A stretch of 64,000 nt of DNA from Aster yellows witches'-broom phytoplasma AYWB (GCF_000012225.1 NC_007716.1:124001-188000), one strand, 5' to 3'. Positions 9,071 to 19,462 are shown, counted from the stretch's first letter. A program made the numbers and translations. Notes: generated by a model not told the origin, from the sequence alone.

Positions 9071-11326
9071 TTACTCTTTTATTTTAGCAAGAAAATCATT
9101 TGTATTTTCAAATATTTTTACATTTTGGTAATTTATAAAACGCACTTGGATTAAATCTTGCATGATAGCTTCAACTACACCTAAGCCGAGAGTTTTGTGT
9201 TTGACTTTGTCTCCTTTTTGAAAAAAGCCATTTCCATTAGTGAAAGATGCTTGGTTTGATTGGTTAGGTTGAAATAAATGTGGGGAAAAATAATTTGATC
9301 TTGGCGTTTCTTTTTGAAAAATTCCCATTTCTTGTAAAAAGCGCGAAGGTTGGCTGTCTATTTGTTTGCCGTATGAAAATCTTTGATAAGCCCCAGTTAA
9401 AAATAACTTTTCTTCAGCTCTTGTAACTGCTACATAAGCTAGACGTCTTGATTCTTCTAAATCGCTTTTTTCTTTTTGGTTACAATCAAAAAAAATATCT
9501 TCAAAAGCAGTTATAAAAACCACTCTAAATTCTAAACCTTTGACTTTGTGAATAGTAGAAAGTTTAACGCGATCGTTTTTGCTTGGGTTTTTGGAGTCTT
9601 GTTCGGTTTGTTCGTTAGTTTCATTATACAAAGATATTTGATCTAAAAGTTGGGTTAATTTTTCAAAAATGCTTCCTTCCAAATTTTTTTCTGCTTGCAT
9701 AAAAACTGATTTTAATTCTTCTATGTAATATAAATCAGAATCAGAATCTTTTATTGATTGCATTTTGCAAGTTTCATCGTTTTTACGACAATACTCAATT
9801 TTTTCATCAATATAAGTAATTATATCACTAAGACAGTCAAAAGAATCATTAATTAGTTTTTGGCGCAAATTTGTAATTAATTTTTTTAATTCGTTTAGTT
9901 TAGTTTTTGCATTTGGTTGAATTGGAGTTTGGTCTAGGTATTTAAGGGTGTCAAAAAGAGTTATTTTTTTTTCTTGAGCAAGTTTTTCTAGATGTAAAAG
10001 AGAAGTTGTTCCAATGCCTCTTTTAGGGGTGTTAATGATACGTTTAAAATTAAAATCTTGTGAGGGATTTGCAATAAAATTGAGATAAGCTAAAAAATCT
10101 TTGACTAATTTGCTTTGGTAAAAGGAAGCACCTCCAAAAACTTGATAAGGAATGTTGTTTGCTAAGAATTTTTCTTCCAAAGGGCGTCCCAAAATATTAG
10201 TGCGATATAAAATAGTAAAATCTTGATAGCTATAAACACCTTGTAAAACGAGGTTTTGTATCGTTTTTGCGATGTATCTTGTCTCTTCTTTGTAATCTGC
10301 AAAAAACTTGCAAATAACAGGCTCTCCTCCGCTTTTAGTGCTTTTGAGATTTTTTTTAAAAAGGTGGGCTTTGTTGTATTTGATTAAAAGATTGGCTTTG
10401 TCTAGAATATTTTTAGAAGAACGGTAATTTTCTTCCAAAAAGGCTATTTTAGGTTTAAATTTGTTTAAGAATAATTGGCTGTTTTCAAATCTGGCTCCTC
10501 GAAAAGAATAAATGTTTTGGTCAGGATCCCCTACTACAAAAATATTTTGGTGCTCTTTGGCTAAAAGAGTTAAAATTTGGTATTGAAAAAAATCAGTATC
10601 TTGGAATTCATCAACTAATAAATATTGGAATTTTTGTTGATAAAAAACCCTTACATTGGCATTTTCTTGGAGCAGTTGGTGCGTGTATAAAATTAGGTCA
10701 TCAAAATCAACTAAATTGTTGTTTTGCAAAAAAATTTGATATTTGACTTTTATTGGCATTTCGAATTCGTATTTTTTTTCACGTTGATAATTCTTTTCTT
10801 TTTGGGTTGAGTGTTGCAAAGTATCTTCATTTTGTGGTTCGTGTTTTCTTTTAATATCAGAAATGCTTTTTTTTAATTCACTAATTTTTACTCTTTTTGG
10901 ATCTATGTTCATTTCTTTTAAAATGTCTTTGAGGATTTTTTTGCAATCATTGTCATCTAAAATTTTGAAATTGTTGCGATATGAAAATGGCAAAAAGGGA
11001 ATAAATTTTCTCAAAATTTGGGTTCCTAAAGAGTGAAAAGTGCAAATAGTAATGCCTTTGGTTTTTTCTTTACCAATCATTTGGTCAAGTTTTTCTTTCA
11101 TTTGTTTAACAGCTTTGTTGGTAAAAGTAAGGGCTAAAATTTGGTTGCTTGGCAATTTTTTTTGTTCGATTAAATAAGCAATTTTAGCAGTTAAAGTGGT
11201 GGTTTTACCAGTTCCTGCGCCTGCTGCTAGATAAAAAGATTTAGCATTGCTTGTGACTGCTGCAAGTTGGGTTTGATTCAAGGGTTTATTTAATTTTTCT
11301 AAAAAATTGTTTTTATTGGAAAACAT
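9071..11326 (-). CDS. pcrA: UvrD/PcrA-type DNA helicase
   Basis: A superfamily 1A 3'-5' helicase for repair and replication restart. Motif I is AGAGTGKTTT, motif II DEFQDTD, motif III GDPDQNIYSFRGA, motif V TIHKVKGLEFRVVFI, and motif VI AYVAVTRAEEKLFLTG. The C terminus has the KHKTLGLGVVEAI module, as in PcrA. The ATG at 11326 (MFSNKN, 751 aa) is preferred because AAAGG sits upstream; a start ten codons earlier is possible. The length suits PcrA. Confidence 0.93.
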   Translation of the reverse strand: MFSNKNNFLEKLNKPLNQTQLAAVTSNAKSFYLAAGAGTGKTTTLTAKIAYLIEQKKLPSNQILALTFTNKAVKQMKEKLDQMIGKEKTKGITICTFHSLGTQILRKFIPFLPFSYRNNFKILDDNDCKKILKDILKEMNIDPKRVKISELKKSISDIKRKHEPQNEDTLQHSTQKEKNYQREKKYEFEMPIKVKYQIFLQNNNLVDFDDLILYTHQLLQENANVRVFYQQKFQYLLVDEFQDTDFFQYQILTLLAKEHQNIFVVGDPDQNIYSFRGARFENSQLFLNKFKPKIAFLEENYRSSKNILDKANLLIKYNKAHLFKKNLKSTKSGGEPVICKFFADYKEETRYIAKTIQNLVLQGVYSYQDFTILYRTNILGRPLEEKFLANNIPYQVFGGASFYQSKLVKDFLAYLNFIANPSQDFNFKRIINTPKRGIGTTSLLHLEKLAQEKKITLFDTLKYLDQTPIQPNAKTKLNELKKLITNLRQKLINDSFDCLSDIITYIDEKIEYCRKNDETCKMQSIKDSDSDLYYIEELKSVFMQAEKNLEGSIFEKLTQLLDQISLYNETNEQTEQDSKNPSKNDRVKLSTIHKVKGLEFRVVFITAFEDIFFDCNQKEKSDLEESRRLAYVAVTRAEEKLFLTGAYQRFSYGKQIDSQPSRFLQEMGIFQKETPRSNYFSPHLFQPNQSNQASFTNGNGFFQKGDKVKHKTLGLGVVEAIMQDLIQVRFINYQNVKIFENTNDFLAKIKE

Positions 11327-11432
11327 TTTTATACCTTTTATTTCGTTGTTTATCATTTTTGTTTTGTTTGGTTTTGTAGTGTTTTTTTTGTTGGTGTGAT
11401 TTGGTGGTATTTATTTTTTTGGGAGAACAAAT

Positions 11433-13100
11433 TTATTTTTGAGGATTTGATTTTAAGCTTACTACTTCATTGAAATTAAGTTCTTGCGTTTGATCATTTG
11501 TGTCTTTGATGATTTTGTCTGCTGCAAAATAACCTTGTCTGAGAAATTGAAAATGATTTTGAAAACAACAGCATTTTTTTAAACTTGATTCTACAAAACC
11601 TTTTTTGATATGCCAGGATTTTTCATTGAAATTGCCATTTTTGCAAAGTAGTGGAGTAAAAAAATTAAAAGTGGCTTTGCAAGCAGTCTTTACTTCTGTA
11701 AAATGAATAGTTCCGTTTGGTTTTCTGTCTTTAAAACCGCTGCCGCTTTTGGTTTGGGGGTCATATGTGGCAAGAATTTCTGTTATTTCTCCTTTTTTGT
11801 TTTTGACAACGTCATAAGCTTTAACAAAATAAGCATGAAATAATCTCACTTCTTCGCCCAAAGTCAATCTTTTATAATTTTTATCTAGTTTTTGGAGTGC
11901 AAAATCGTCTTTTTCAATGTAGAGATGACGGGAAAAATAAATTTCTCTTTCTTGTTTTTTTCCTTGGGTTTGTGTTGCATTTCCACAATTACAAGTATTA
12001 AAATTATTAGTCCAAGGAGCTTTGAGAGTTTCTATTTGGTTTTCAGGAAAGTTAGTAATAGTAAGTTTGAGAGGGTTTATGACTGCCATTCGAGGCAATG
12101 ATTTTCCTTTGAGGTCATCTCTTACAAAAGATTCTAACATTTCTTGTTTAACTTGCGAATTTACTTTGGATAAGCCTGTTTCAAGGATAAAATTTTTGAT
12201 AGCTTCAGGAGTATAACCTTTTTTTCGGATGCCTGATAAAGTTGGCATTCTAGGGTCATCCCAACCTTTTACTAATTTTTTTTCTACTAAATTATTAAGG
12301 TGCCTTTTACTCATCAAAGTTTGTGTGAGATTAAGTCTTCCAAATTCAATTTGTCGTGGAGTGTGTTTGGCTTGGGTTTCTTTGATTATCCAATCATATA
12401 AAGGTCTGTGGTCTTCAAATTCCAAAGAACACAAAGAATGTGTGATGTTTTCAAAGGAATCTTCCAATGGATGAGCGTAATCATAGGTAGGGAAAATATG
12501 CCAATGTTTTTGTTTCAAAGTAAAAGCAGAAAGAATACGGTACAAAATGGGGTCTCTTAAATTAAGGTTAGGACTTTGCATATCAATTTTGGCGCGCAAA
12601 ACTTTGCTGCCTTCTGCAAATTCGCCTTTTTTCATTTTTTCAAATAGCAAGATATTTTCTTCAATACTGCGATTGCGATAAGGAGAATTGGTGCCTTTTT
12701 GGTTTAAATTACCACGACTTTGGGCAATTTGTTCAGCGGTTTGGTCATCAACATACGCTTTTCCTTGTTTGATTAAAAAAAGTGCCATTTGATACATTTT
12801 AGGGAAATAATCTGAGGCAAAAGTGATTTTGTAAGGAGTGTAGCCCAGCCATTTGATGTCGTTGAGGATGGCATTAACATAAATTTGTTTTTCTTTGGAA
12901 GGGTTTGTGTCATCATATCGTAAAAGGGTTTTTCCTTGAAAAAAATATGCCAATTCAAAATTAATAATGATAGCTCTGGCGTGCCCTAAATGTAAAAAAC
13001 CATTGGGTTCAGGCGGGAAGCGTGTAATTATTTGGCTGCATTTCTTGTTTTGGAGGTCTTTTTGAATGATTGTTTTGATGAAATTTGATTTTTTTTGCAT
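11433..13100 (-). CDS. glnS: glutaminyl-tRNA synthetase
   Basis: A class I synthetase of the GlnRS/GluRS subgroup. The HIGH motif appears as RFPPEPNGFLHLGHARA (about 25-41) and the KMSKS motif as LMSKRHL (about 262-268). The PPEPNG form and the beta-barrel C-terminal half (ends at 555 aa) fit GlnRS rather than GluRS. A direct GlnRS is uncommon in Firmicutes and Mollicutes, which mostly use GatCAB, so it may derive from gene transfer. AAAGGA precedes the ATG. Confidence 0.85.
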   Translation of the reverse strand: MQKKSNFIKTIIQKDLQNKKCSQIITRFPPEPNGFLHLGHARAIIINFELAYFFQGKTLLRYDDTNPSKEKQIYVNAILNDIKWLGYTPYKITFASDYFPKMYQMALFLIKQGKAYVDDQTAEQIAQSRGNLNQKGTNSPYRNRSIEENILLFEKMKKGEFAEGSKVLRAKIDMQSPNLNLRDPILYRILSAFTLKQKHWHIFPTYDYAHPLEDSFENITHSLCSLEFEDHRPLYDWIIKETQAKHTPRQIEFGRLNLTQTLMSKRHLNNLVEKKLVKGWDDPRMPTLSGIRKKGYTPEAIKNFILETGLSKVNSQVKQEMLESFVRDDLKGKSLPRMAVINPLKLTITNFPENQIETLKAPWTNNFNTCNCGNATQTQGKKQEREIYFSRHLYIEKDDFALQKLDKNYKRLTLGEEVRLFHAYFVKAYDVVKNKKGEITEILATYDPQTKSGSGFKDRKPNGTIHFTEVKTACKATFNFFTPLLCKNGNFNEKSWHIKKGFVESSLKKCCCFQNHFQFLRQGYFAADKIIKDTNDQTQELNFNEVVSLKSNPQK

Positions 13101-13926
13101 TTTATAAGTCCTTTTTCTTTTTTATTTGTGTTCTTGTGTGATGTTGGGTTAATTTTTGCATATCTTTTGGTTAATTTTTAATAATATTTTTTAGTTAAAG
13201 ATTTTGTATTTTGAAAGTTTTTATTTGGGAATTATTTCGTTTCGGTAATTTTAGTTTTTGTCTCCAATTTTTTATTAGGTAATTTAGTTATTTTATTCAT
13301 GGTTAGAAATATAATTAAGGATTTTAAAATAGACTTCCAAATATCGTTGTTAATGTCATATTCTTTATATATTTTAATCAAAACACTCTATTATATTATA
13401 CTAGTATTTTAAAAATATTTTTCATTTATAAACTAACTGTTTCGTTTATTTAGATAAATAAATAATCTTTTAAAATAGCAAAGAAAAAATAGATTTTATA
13501 CAATTTCAAGATCACATTATTAAACCTTTAGATAACAAATAAGATAATAAAATCGATATTATAGTTTATCAATATAAAAAAATATAAATTAATTTAATCT
13601 CATTGTTCCCTAAAAACTAGACAATTAAATATTTTGAAATAATATAAAGACCAATTTTTAATTTGTTTTTTTTGTTATATATGATAAAATCTAATTTTGT
13701 ACTTTTTTTCTTATGATATGTTATAATAAAATTATAAATACTAATTTTGTTAATTTGTTAAATTATCTTAATTAGTAATAATTTTTTAAAGTATAAATTA
13801 AACTTTAAAAAAGAGTTAAAAAATATTCAAAAAAAATTGGAGTAAAGCTATGATTAATTAAATAAACACATAAAATTTAGTACGCGATATATTATAATAA
13901 AAAGGATATCGAAATAACAAGATATT
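13101..13926. other. intergenic region without recognisable gene
   Basis: About 800 bases, mostly A+T. No ORF is credible. An extended -10 element (TGTTATAAT, -10 at 13722-13727) reads toward the relic at 13927. No tRNA-like arms were seen. Confidence 0.45.
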
Positions 13927-14109
13927 ATGGCAGAAGAACAAAAATCTAATAATTCCAAAATTAATAATTTACTTAAAAATGCTTCAAAAAGCGGCAATCG
14001 TGAAGGGTAACCAGATTTTATTATAAGTTTTTTAAATAAACTCGACACTTTAATTTGGATAAATGTTAGAATGGAAAAAAGTAAAATTAAATTACCCAAT
14101 ATATATTAA
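13927..14109 (+). pseudogene. relic resembling the N terminus of a restriction-type nuclease
   Basis: An ATG opens 27 residues (starting MAEEQKSNN, ending SKSGNREG) before an in-frame TAA. The same frame then reads PDFIISFLNKLDTLIWINVR before the final TAA. The pattern K-x-G-x(3)-G-x-PDFII...LIWIE/N-C/V resembles the PD-(D/E)XK N terminus of some restriction or methylase proteins. The acidic catalytic residue expected after WI has been lost. A strong terminator lies downstream, consistent with a former gene. The assignment is tentative. Confidence 0.35.
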
Positions 14110-14290
14110 TCAAAATCCAGACTGGAAATTCATGGAAGATTATATTAAAATTTTGAATTATAGTTTTAATTTGAAATCAATAAATCACTAAAAAGATAAT
14201 AGTTAATTTTTGTTGTATTTTCCAAGAACCATTTTTTAACACTCATAAATATATCCCAAATATTAGTTAATTAAAAAAATAATGAAAATA

Positions 14291-14333
14291 ATTAACAAGA
14301 TCAACTTATAAAGTTGATCTTGTTTTGTTTTTT
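14291..14333 (+). terminator. rho-independent terminator
   Basis: AACAAGATCAACTT and AAGTTGATCTTGTT form a perfect 14-bp stem with a 3-base loop, followed by a T-rich tract. It would end transcription of the relic gene upstream and insulate dnaX. Confidence 0.85.
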
Positions 14334-14588
14334 TAAAAAAATATAAAAAAACTTATTTATAAATGCTTAAAAATTAGTTTTTAAATTACCTATTTTTTTA
14401 AAAAAATTCCACCATTAAGATAAAAAAATCAAAAAATTTTAGTAAAATAATAATTAATAATCGAATTTATTTGTTTTTTCATTTTCTAATATCTCTTAAT
14501 AATAAATATTTTTTCTAAAAAGTTAAACATTGTATTTATATATTTAAATAATTAAACTAAATTAAACCTTTATTTTCATCTAATAATG

Positions 14589-14597
14589 TGTTATAAT
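14589..14597 (+). promoter_or_regulatory. extended -10 promoter element upstream of dnaX
   Basis: TGTTATAAT (TG-n-TATAAT) lies about 100 bases before the dnaX start. No convincing -35 is seen. The identical TGTGTTATAAT string occurs before imp. Confidence 0.4.
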
Positions 14598-14694
14598 ATT
14601 TAGGAGTTTTTTATATAAAATTTTTTTTATGTTCTAATTTATCTTTATTTATTGTTGTGGTTTGGGCATAGTTTAATCAAAGGAGTTTTTTTTA

Positions 14695-16656
14695 GTGTCT
14701 TATTTAGTTTTATACAGAAAATACAGACCACAAACTTTTGCAGATGTTGTTGGTCAAGAAATTATTATCCAAACTTTAAAAAATGCCATCAGATACCAAA
14801 AAATCAATCATTGTTATCTTTTTAGTGGCAATAAAGGCACTGGAAAAACTACTTTAGCCAAAATTTTTGCCAAAGCCATTAATTGTTTGTCGCCCATTCA
14901 AGGAGAAGCGTTTTGTTCTTGTCATTTTTGCCAAAACTTCGCCAAAGCAAACACAGATATCACAGAAATTGATGGAGCTTCTTATAATGGGGTTGACGAA
15001 ATCAGAGAATTACAGGACAAAGCCCAATACAAAGCTCACGCAGGCAAATACAAAGTCTACATTATTGACGAAGTTCACGTACTTACGCCCAACGCTTTTA
15101 ATGCTTTGTTAAAAATTTTAGAAGAACCGCCTGAACATGTAGTTTTCATCTTGATTACTACCGAAATTTATAAAATTCCTGACACGATTTTTTCGCGTTC
15201 CCAAAGTTTTGCCTTTGAGAATTTGAATCTCAAAAACATCACTGCACAATTAACCAAAATTGCTGCTTTGGAAAATATGTTTATCACTGAAGACGCCATC
15301 AAAAGCATTGCTTATCATTCGGAAGGCGGAATGAGAAATGCCCTTAGTTTGTTAGATCAGGTAAGTGCTTATCAAAACAATTTGATCACTTCAGAAGATG
15401 TTGCAAATATCAAAGGTACAGTATCTGCTAGCGTTATCAAAAAATTGTTTCAAAATCTACTAAAAAAAGAAGCGACCAAAACATTGCAGCTCCTTCATAA
15501 ATCAATTGATTCAGGCAAAAATATTGATATTTTAATTTTAGATTTAATTGATGCTATCAAAGATTATTTAATTTGCAATGCCAAAAATAAAAAATATTCC
15601 AAAACTTCGCAACTTTCCCAAGCTCAAAAAATATTATTGTTAGAAGAAACAAACCACATTGATCATTTTTTAAGAACCTTAATTAAATTACAACAAGACC
15701 TCAAAAAAAGCGATCAAAAAAAATCTTTGGTAGAAATTGCCTTTTTGCAAATATGCTCTTTACATTCTTTTCAATTTCAAGCTGATTTACAAGAATTCCA
15801 ACAATTTGTAACAAATAAAACAAAAATTTCCAATAATAATCAAGCATTGCTTGAATTAGATGAAACAAATGCCGAAGAGCATTATGAACCAACAAAACCC
15901 ATCCAAAAAAAACTAGAAAACCCCCCTTTTTACAAAACAGAAGAAATTAAATCAATTCAATTTACTCCAATAGCAAACAAAAAAACACCAAAAATAGAAA
16001 AAATAGAATATCTTCATTCAACCCTAAAAGATTTACAACCTCAAAATAATTCTACTATCTCTGAATTGACTCAACAAAATAACTTGCCTTCCCAAAACTC
16101 ATTAGGAACCAAATCACCAACAAAAACACACCCTTATTTTTGCAATTCATCTCTTTTTGATTTAATATCATTTGCAATTAATATTTTATCTAATCAAGAC
16201 AAACCAACCAAAAACACAATAACAAATTTTTGGAAAAATTTAAAAAATCATTATTCTGCTCACAGTTATTATAAAAGTGTAGCCGAAATTTTGGATAGAG
16301 GAACAATAGTTGCTTTGAGCCAAACCCAACAAATTATTTTAGTTTTCGAAGATGAAGATGTCTTTGAACTTGTTTTACAAAAAAACATCAAACAAAAAGC
16401 TTTAGAAATTTTGAATAATGAAACTTTTGCAATTACAGAATACATTGCTTTTTTAAAACAAGATTGGCAAGCCTTAGAAATTTTTTACAACAAAAACTAT
16501 CCTCATACAAACCCATCATTAATTGCACAATTCACAGCTACTTGCAATTTTGATCTTGACTTGTATCGAATCAAAACGACTAAATCAAGCAAACCTGCTA
16601 TTATTCAACTAGCTTATGATTTTTTTGGCAAAGATATAGTAGAAATAATTAACTAG
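14695..16656 (+). CDS. dnaX: DNA polymerase III subunits gamma/tau
   Basis: Clamp-loader ATPase of the replisome. The Walker A motif is SGNKGTGKTT (about 46-55), followed by the four-cysteine zinc module (CLSPIQ...FCSCHFC), Walker B IIDEVH and the arginine-finger region FSRSQSF. The usual SRC cysteine is serine here, but the arginine remains. The long, polar C-terminal part corresponds to tau. The start is GTG at 14695, with AAAGGAG upstream. The length of 653 aa is normal. It is followed by ybaB 12 bases downstream. Confidence 0.96.
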   Translation: MSYLVLYRKYRPQTFADVVGQEIIIQTLKNAIRYQKINHCYLFSGNKGTGKTTLAKIFAKAINCLSPIQGEAFCSCHFCQNFAKANTDITEIDGASYNGVDEIRELQDKAQYKAHAGKYKVYIIDEVHVLTPNAFNALLKILEEPPEHVVFILITTEIYKIPDTIFSRSQSFAFENLNLKNITAQLTKIAALENMFITEDAIKSIAYHSEGGMRNALSLLDQVSAYQNNLITSEDVANIKGTVSASVIKKLFQNLLKKEATKTLQLLHKSIDSGKNIDILILDLIDAIKDYLICNAKNKKYSKTSQLSQAQKILLLEETNHIDHFLRTLIKLQQDLKKSDQKKSLVEIAFLQICSLHSFQFQADLQEFQQFVTNKTKISNNNQALLELDETNAEEHYEPTKPIQKKLENPPFYKTEEIKSIQFTPIANKKTPKIEKIEYLHSTLKDLQPQNNSTISELTQQNNLPSQNSLGTKSPTKTHPYFCNSSLFDLISFAINILSNQDKPTKNTITNFWKNLKNHYSAHSYYKSVAEILDRGTIVALSQTQQIILVFEDEDVFELVLQKNIKQKALEILNNETFAITEYIAFLKQDWQALEIFYNKNYPHTNPSLIAQFTATCNFDLDLYRIKTTKSSKPAIIQLAYDFFGKDIVEIIN

Positions 16657-16668
16657 GAGCAAAAAATT

Positions 16669-16953
16669 ATGAAAAGACAATCTAATATGTTTGAAAAATT
16701 AAAAAAAATGCAAGAAGCAATTGAAAACGCTCAACAACAATTGGAATTACAAGAATTTATTGGCAAAGCAGGGGATGTAGAAATTGTTTTACAAGGCACC
16801 AAACAAGTCGTAGATGTTATTATTTCTCAAATTCACAATAAGGCAATTCTCCAAGAAAGCGTTTTGTTAGCTTTTAATGCTGCTTTGAAAAAATTAGAAA
16901 GAAAATCTAAAGAACTCATGCAAAAAGCATCTGGAGATTTGATAGAATTCTAA
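16669..16953 (+). CDS. ybaB: YbaB/EbfC nucleoid-associated protein
   Basis: A small DNA-binding protein of 94 aa. The helical N terminus (MFEKLKKMQEAIENAQQQLE) and the central VVDVIISQ strand fit the YbaB fold. AGGAG precedes the ATG. The order dnaX-ybaB is conserved in bacteria, but the recR that normally follows is absent; rpoE comes next. Confidence 0.92.
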   Translation: MKRQSNMFEKLKKMQEAIENAQQQLELQEFIGKAGDVEIVLQGTKQVVDVIISQIHNKAILQESVLLAFNAALKKLERKSKELMQKASGDLIEF

Positions 16954-17028
16954 GTTTTTTTTTGTCCCCTATATTTTTCTTTTTTATTTTATCGCTTATC
17001 ATATTATTACATTAAAAGGAGGCATTTT

Positions 17029-17538
17029 ATGAAAAAAACCAAAACTCCAAAATCACTTTTGGAAACGGCTTATGACATTATGAAAAAACATCAAAATCCT
17101 GTTTCGGTCTATGATTTATTAAAACAAACATTGCAAAAACATCAAATCTCAAACAACAATCCCAATTTAGCTAATCAACTTTATTTAGACATCACTTTGA
17201 GTGGGAAATTTGTTTTTTGCGAAAACAATCAATTAATTATTAAAGAAAATAATAATTTTTTTTGGGATAAAGATTTTTTTGAAAAAACTAAAACTTCAAA
17301 CGACGAGCCTCTAGACGAAGATACCAATTTACAAGAATTAGATTTTGAGGATTTCCTTTCTGACAAAGACACTAACCAAACTGACCCTCTAAAAGATGTT
17401 TTGCTTGATTTAGAAGGCGAACCTTCAGAAGAACAAAACAAAGATGATGACAAAATTGAAGATGATATTATTTTAGAAGATAAAGATGATTACGAAGATC
17501 CATTAGAAGAAGAATACGAACATCTTTATGAAAAATAA
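17029..17538 (+). CDS. rpoE: RNA polymerase delta subunit
   Basis: Delta factor of Gram-positive-type RNA polymerase; it promotes recycling of the enzyme. The N-terminal HARE-HTH domain is at about 1-85 (SLLETAYDIMKKHQNPVSVY...SGKFVF). The C-terminal half is a disordered Asp/Glu tail, typical of delta. The length of 169 aa agrees. AAAAGGAGG precedes the ATG. This is not sigma-E despite the shared symbol. Confidence 0.9.
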   Translation: MKKTKTPKSLLETAYDIMKKHQNPVSVYDLLKQTLQKHQISNNNPNLANQLYLDITLSGKFVFCENNQLIIKENNNFFWDKDFFEKTKTSNDEPLDEDTNLQELDFEDFLSDKDTNQTDPLKDVLLDLEGEPSEEQNKDDDKIEDDIILEDKDDYEDPLEEEYEHLYEK

Positions 17539-17713
17539 TTATTACTTTATAATTCGCATTTACAAACAACCAATCAATAATTATCAAGTTTTTTCTTTTC
17601 AATGATATCCTTTATTCTTGATGGATAAGGGATTCTTACTTTTTTATTCACCCAAACTCTAAATAACTAAAAATGGTTTAATAAAAAACATTAGTAAAAC
17701 GAGGTTAAATAAT

Positions 17714-18448
17714 ATGTTTTTAGGTTTTTACAATTATACAACTTATTTAACTCATCTAAATTTAATGAGTGGTTTTTTTGGCATTGGCTTTGGTGCTTGC
17801 GGTAAATACACCTCTGCTTTAATTTGCCTATTAATATCAGGCGTTTGTGATATGTTCGATGGTGTTGTAAGTCGAACCAAAAAAAATCGCAGTCTCACAG
17901 AAAAAAGCTATGGCATTCAAATTGACTCTTTAGCTGATATAATAAGCTTTGGTGTCCTTCCTATTTTTATTAACTATTCTTTGAGTTTCAAAGATAAAAC
18001 TTCAACATTAAATAAAGAAGGTTGGTTATTTGCGCTTGTTTGGATAGTTTGGGGTTTTTATCTTTTGGCAGCCTTAATTAGACTTGCTTATTATAACGTT
18101 TTAGCTGAAATCCAAAAATACAACTCCCAAAGCCCTTCTTATTTTACAGGTTTGCCTGTAACTGCAGCTGCTATTTTATTTCCTTTTTTATTTTTAGCTA
18201 AGTTTATTTGCAAAACTTGGTATTTCAAAAGTTTAGGTTTTATCGAACAAAGACTTACTTTTTTTTGGATTCATTTTGCCTGCATGTTGCTTTTAACTTT
18301 TTTATTTCTTTGTAAAAAAATCCATTTCCCCAAGCCAAAAGCCAAAACTACAATAACAATTATTTTATTATTAGCGCTAAATTTTATCCTATTTATGTTG
18401 TTTAAAATCTTATTAAAATATTTGTTGCCAATATCAACCACAAAGTGA
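17714..18448 (+). CDS. pssA: CDP-diacylglycerol--serine O-phosphatidyltransferase
   Basis: Makes phosphatidylserine from CDP-diacylglycerol and serine at the membrane. The CDP-alcohol phosphotransferase signature is present as CDMFDGVVSRTKKN...GIQIDSLADIISFG (about 53-90), with the catalytic aspartates. There are about seven hydrophobic segments over 244 aa. It ends in TGA, showing that TGA is a stop here. It is followed 12 bases later by psd, which uses its product. Confidence 0.93.
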   Translation: MFLGFYNYTTYLTHLNLMSGFFGIGFGACGKYTSALICLLISGVCDMFDGVVSRTKKNRSLTEKSYGIQIDSLADIISFGVLPIFINYSLSFKDKTSTLNKEGWLFALVWIVWGFYLLAALIRLAYYNVLAEIQKYNSQSPSYFTGLPVTAAAILFPFLFLAKFICKTWYFKSLGFIEQRLTFFWIHFACMLLLTFLFLCKKIHFPKPKAKTTITIILLLALNFILFMLFKILLKYLLPISTTK

Positions 18449-18460
18449 GTAATTTAAAAT

Positions 18461-19462
18461 ATGAAAATAGTTAATTTAGAAGGCAAAATTATTTGTCAAG
18501 ACCCAGCAAGTCGCCTACAAAAAACTTTATATACAAACTTAGAAAAAAACTTTTGGAAAAGACTCCTTCTCAAAATTTTGATCACTAAACCTATTTCTTG
18601 GTTAGTTAATTTGTATTTTTATTCTCCTTGGTCACGCCAATATGCTTTGAAAATCATTGAAAAACACCAAATTGATTTAAACTTATTTGAAAAACAAAAA
18701 ATTAGTTCTTATAATGATTTTTTTACAAGAAAATACAAAGAACTTGCCATTCCTCAAGACAACTTTGCTTTTATCAGTCCTTGTGAATCCAAATTAAGCA
18801 TTTATCCTATCGCCAAAAAAGCACTCTACTGCATTAAAGAAACCAATTACAGCTTAGTTGATTTATTGCAAAACCCCACATTAGCTCAAGAATACGAAGA
18901 AGGTTATTTGCTTATTTTCCGCCTAGAACCTCATGATTATCACCGTTATCTTTTTGTAGATGAAGGTTTTTTTCAAATGCCTCCTTGTAAAATCAAAGGA
19001 AAATTACATACAGTAAACCCAATTGCCTTTGAAAGTTTTGATGTATTTAAAACCAACACCCGCGAATATAGCATTTTACAAACTAAAAATTTTGGTAAAA
19101 TAGTTCAAATAGAAGTAGGAGCCACATTGGTAGGAAAAATCGAAAATTATCCTTTGCAAACGTTTTCAAAAGGTCAAGAAAAAGGCTATTTTGATACAGG
19201 CGGATCTACCATTATTATCTTAGTTAAAAAAAATATAGTTGCATTTGATCATCGCATTTTAGAACACACTCAAAAAAGATGCGAAACTCAAATCCCTATT
19301 TTAACTGTTATTGGTAAAAAAATAACTCCTACAAAAACCCATCAAATAACTTATAAATCTTCCGCCTCTGAAAATATTGCTACCCAACCAAAATCATATC
19401 AAAATTCCAATTGTACCACACAAGCCAATCATAAAGAAAGCGAAGTACAAACACTTGAATAA
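18461..19462 (+). CDS. psd: phosphatidylserine decarboxylase (proenzyme)
   Basis: Converts phosphatidylserine to phosphatidylethanolamine. The self-cleavage site appears as [11 protein letters not shown] near residues 245-255, where the GST serine becomes the pyruvoyl group. The HDYHRYLF motif is near 155-162. Residues after about 290 are a polar tail not typical of the family. Its stop overlaps the predicted pyrG start by eight bases, so pssA, psd and pyrG form one operon. Confidence 0.93.

Noticed and set aside
13854-14099. 81-codon minus-strand open frame
   Set aside because: Antisense to the nuclease-like relic, hydrophobic low-complexity translation, no Shine-Dalgarno and no conserved pattern.
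19377-19454. Upstream extension of pyrG inside psd
   Set aside because: The extra 26 residues are psd codons in another frame and do not match CTP synthase N termini.
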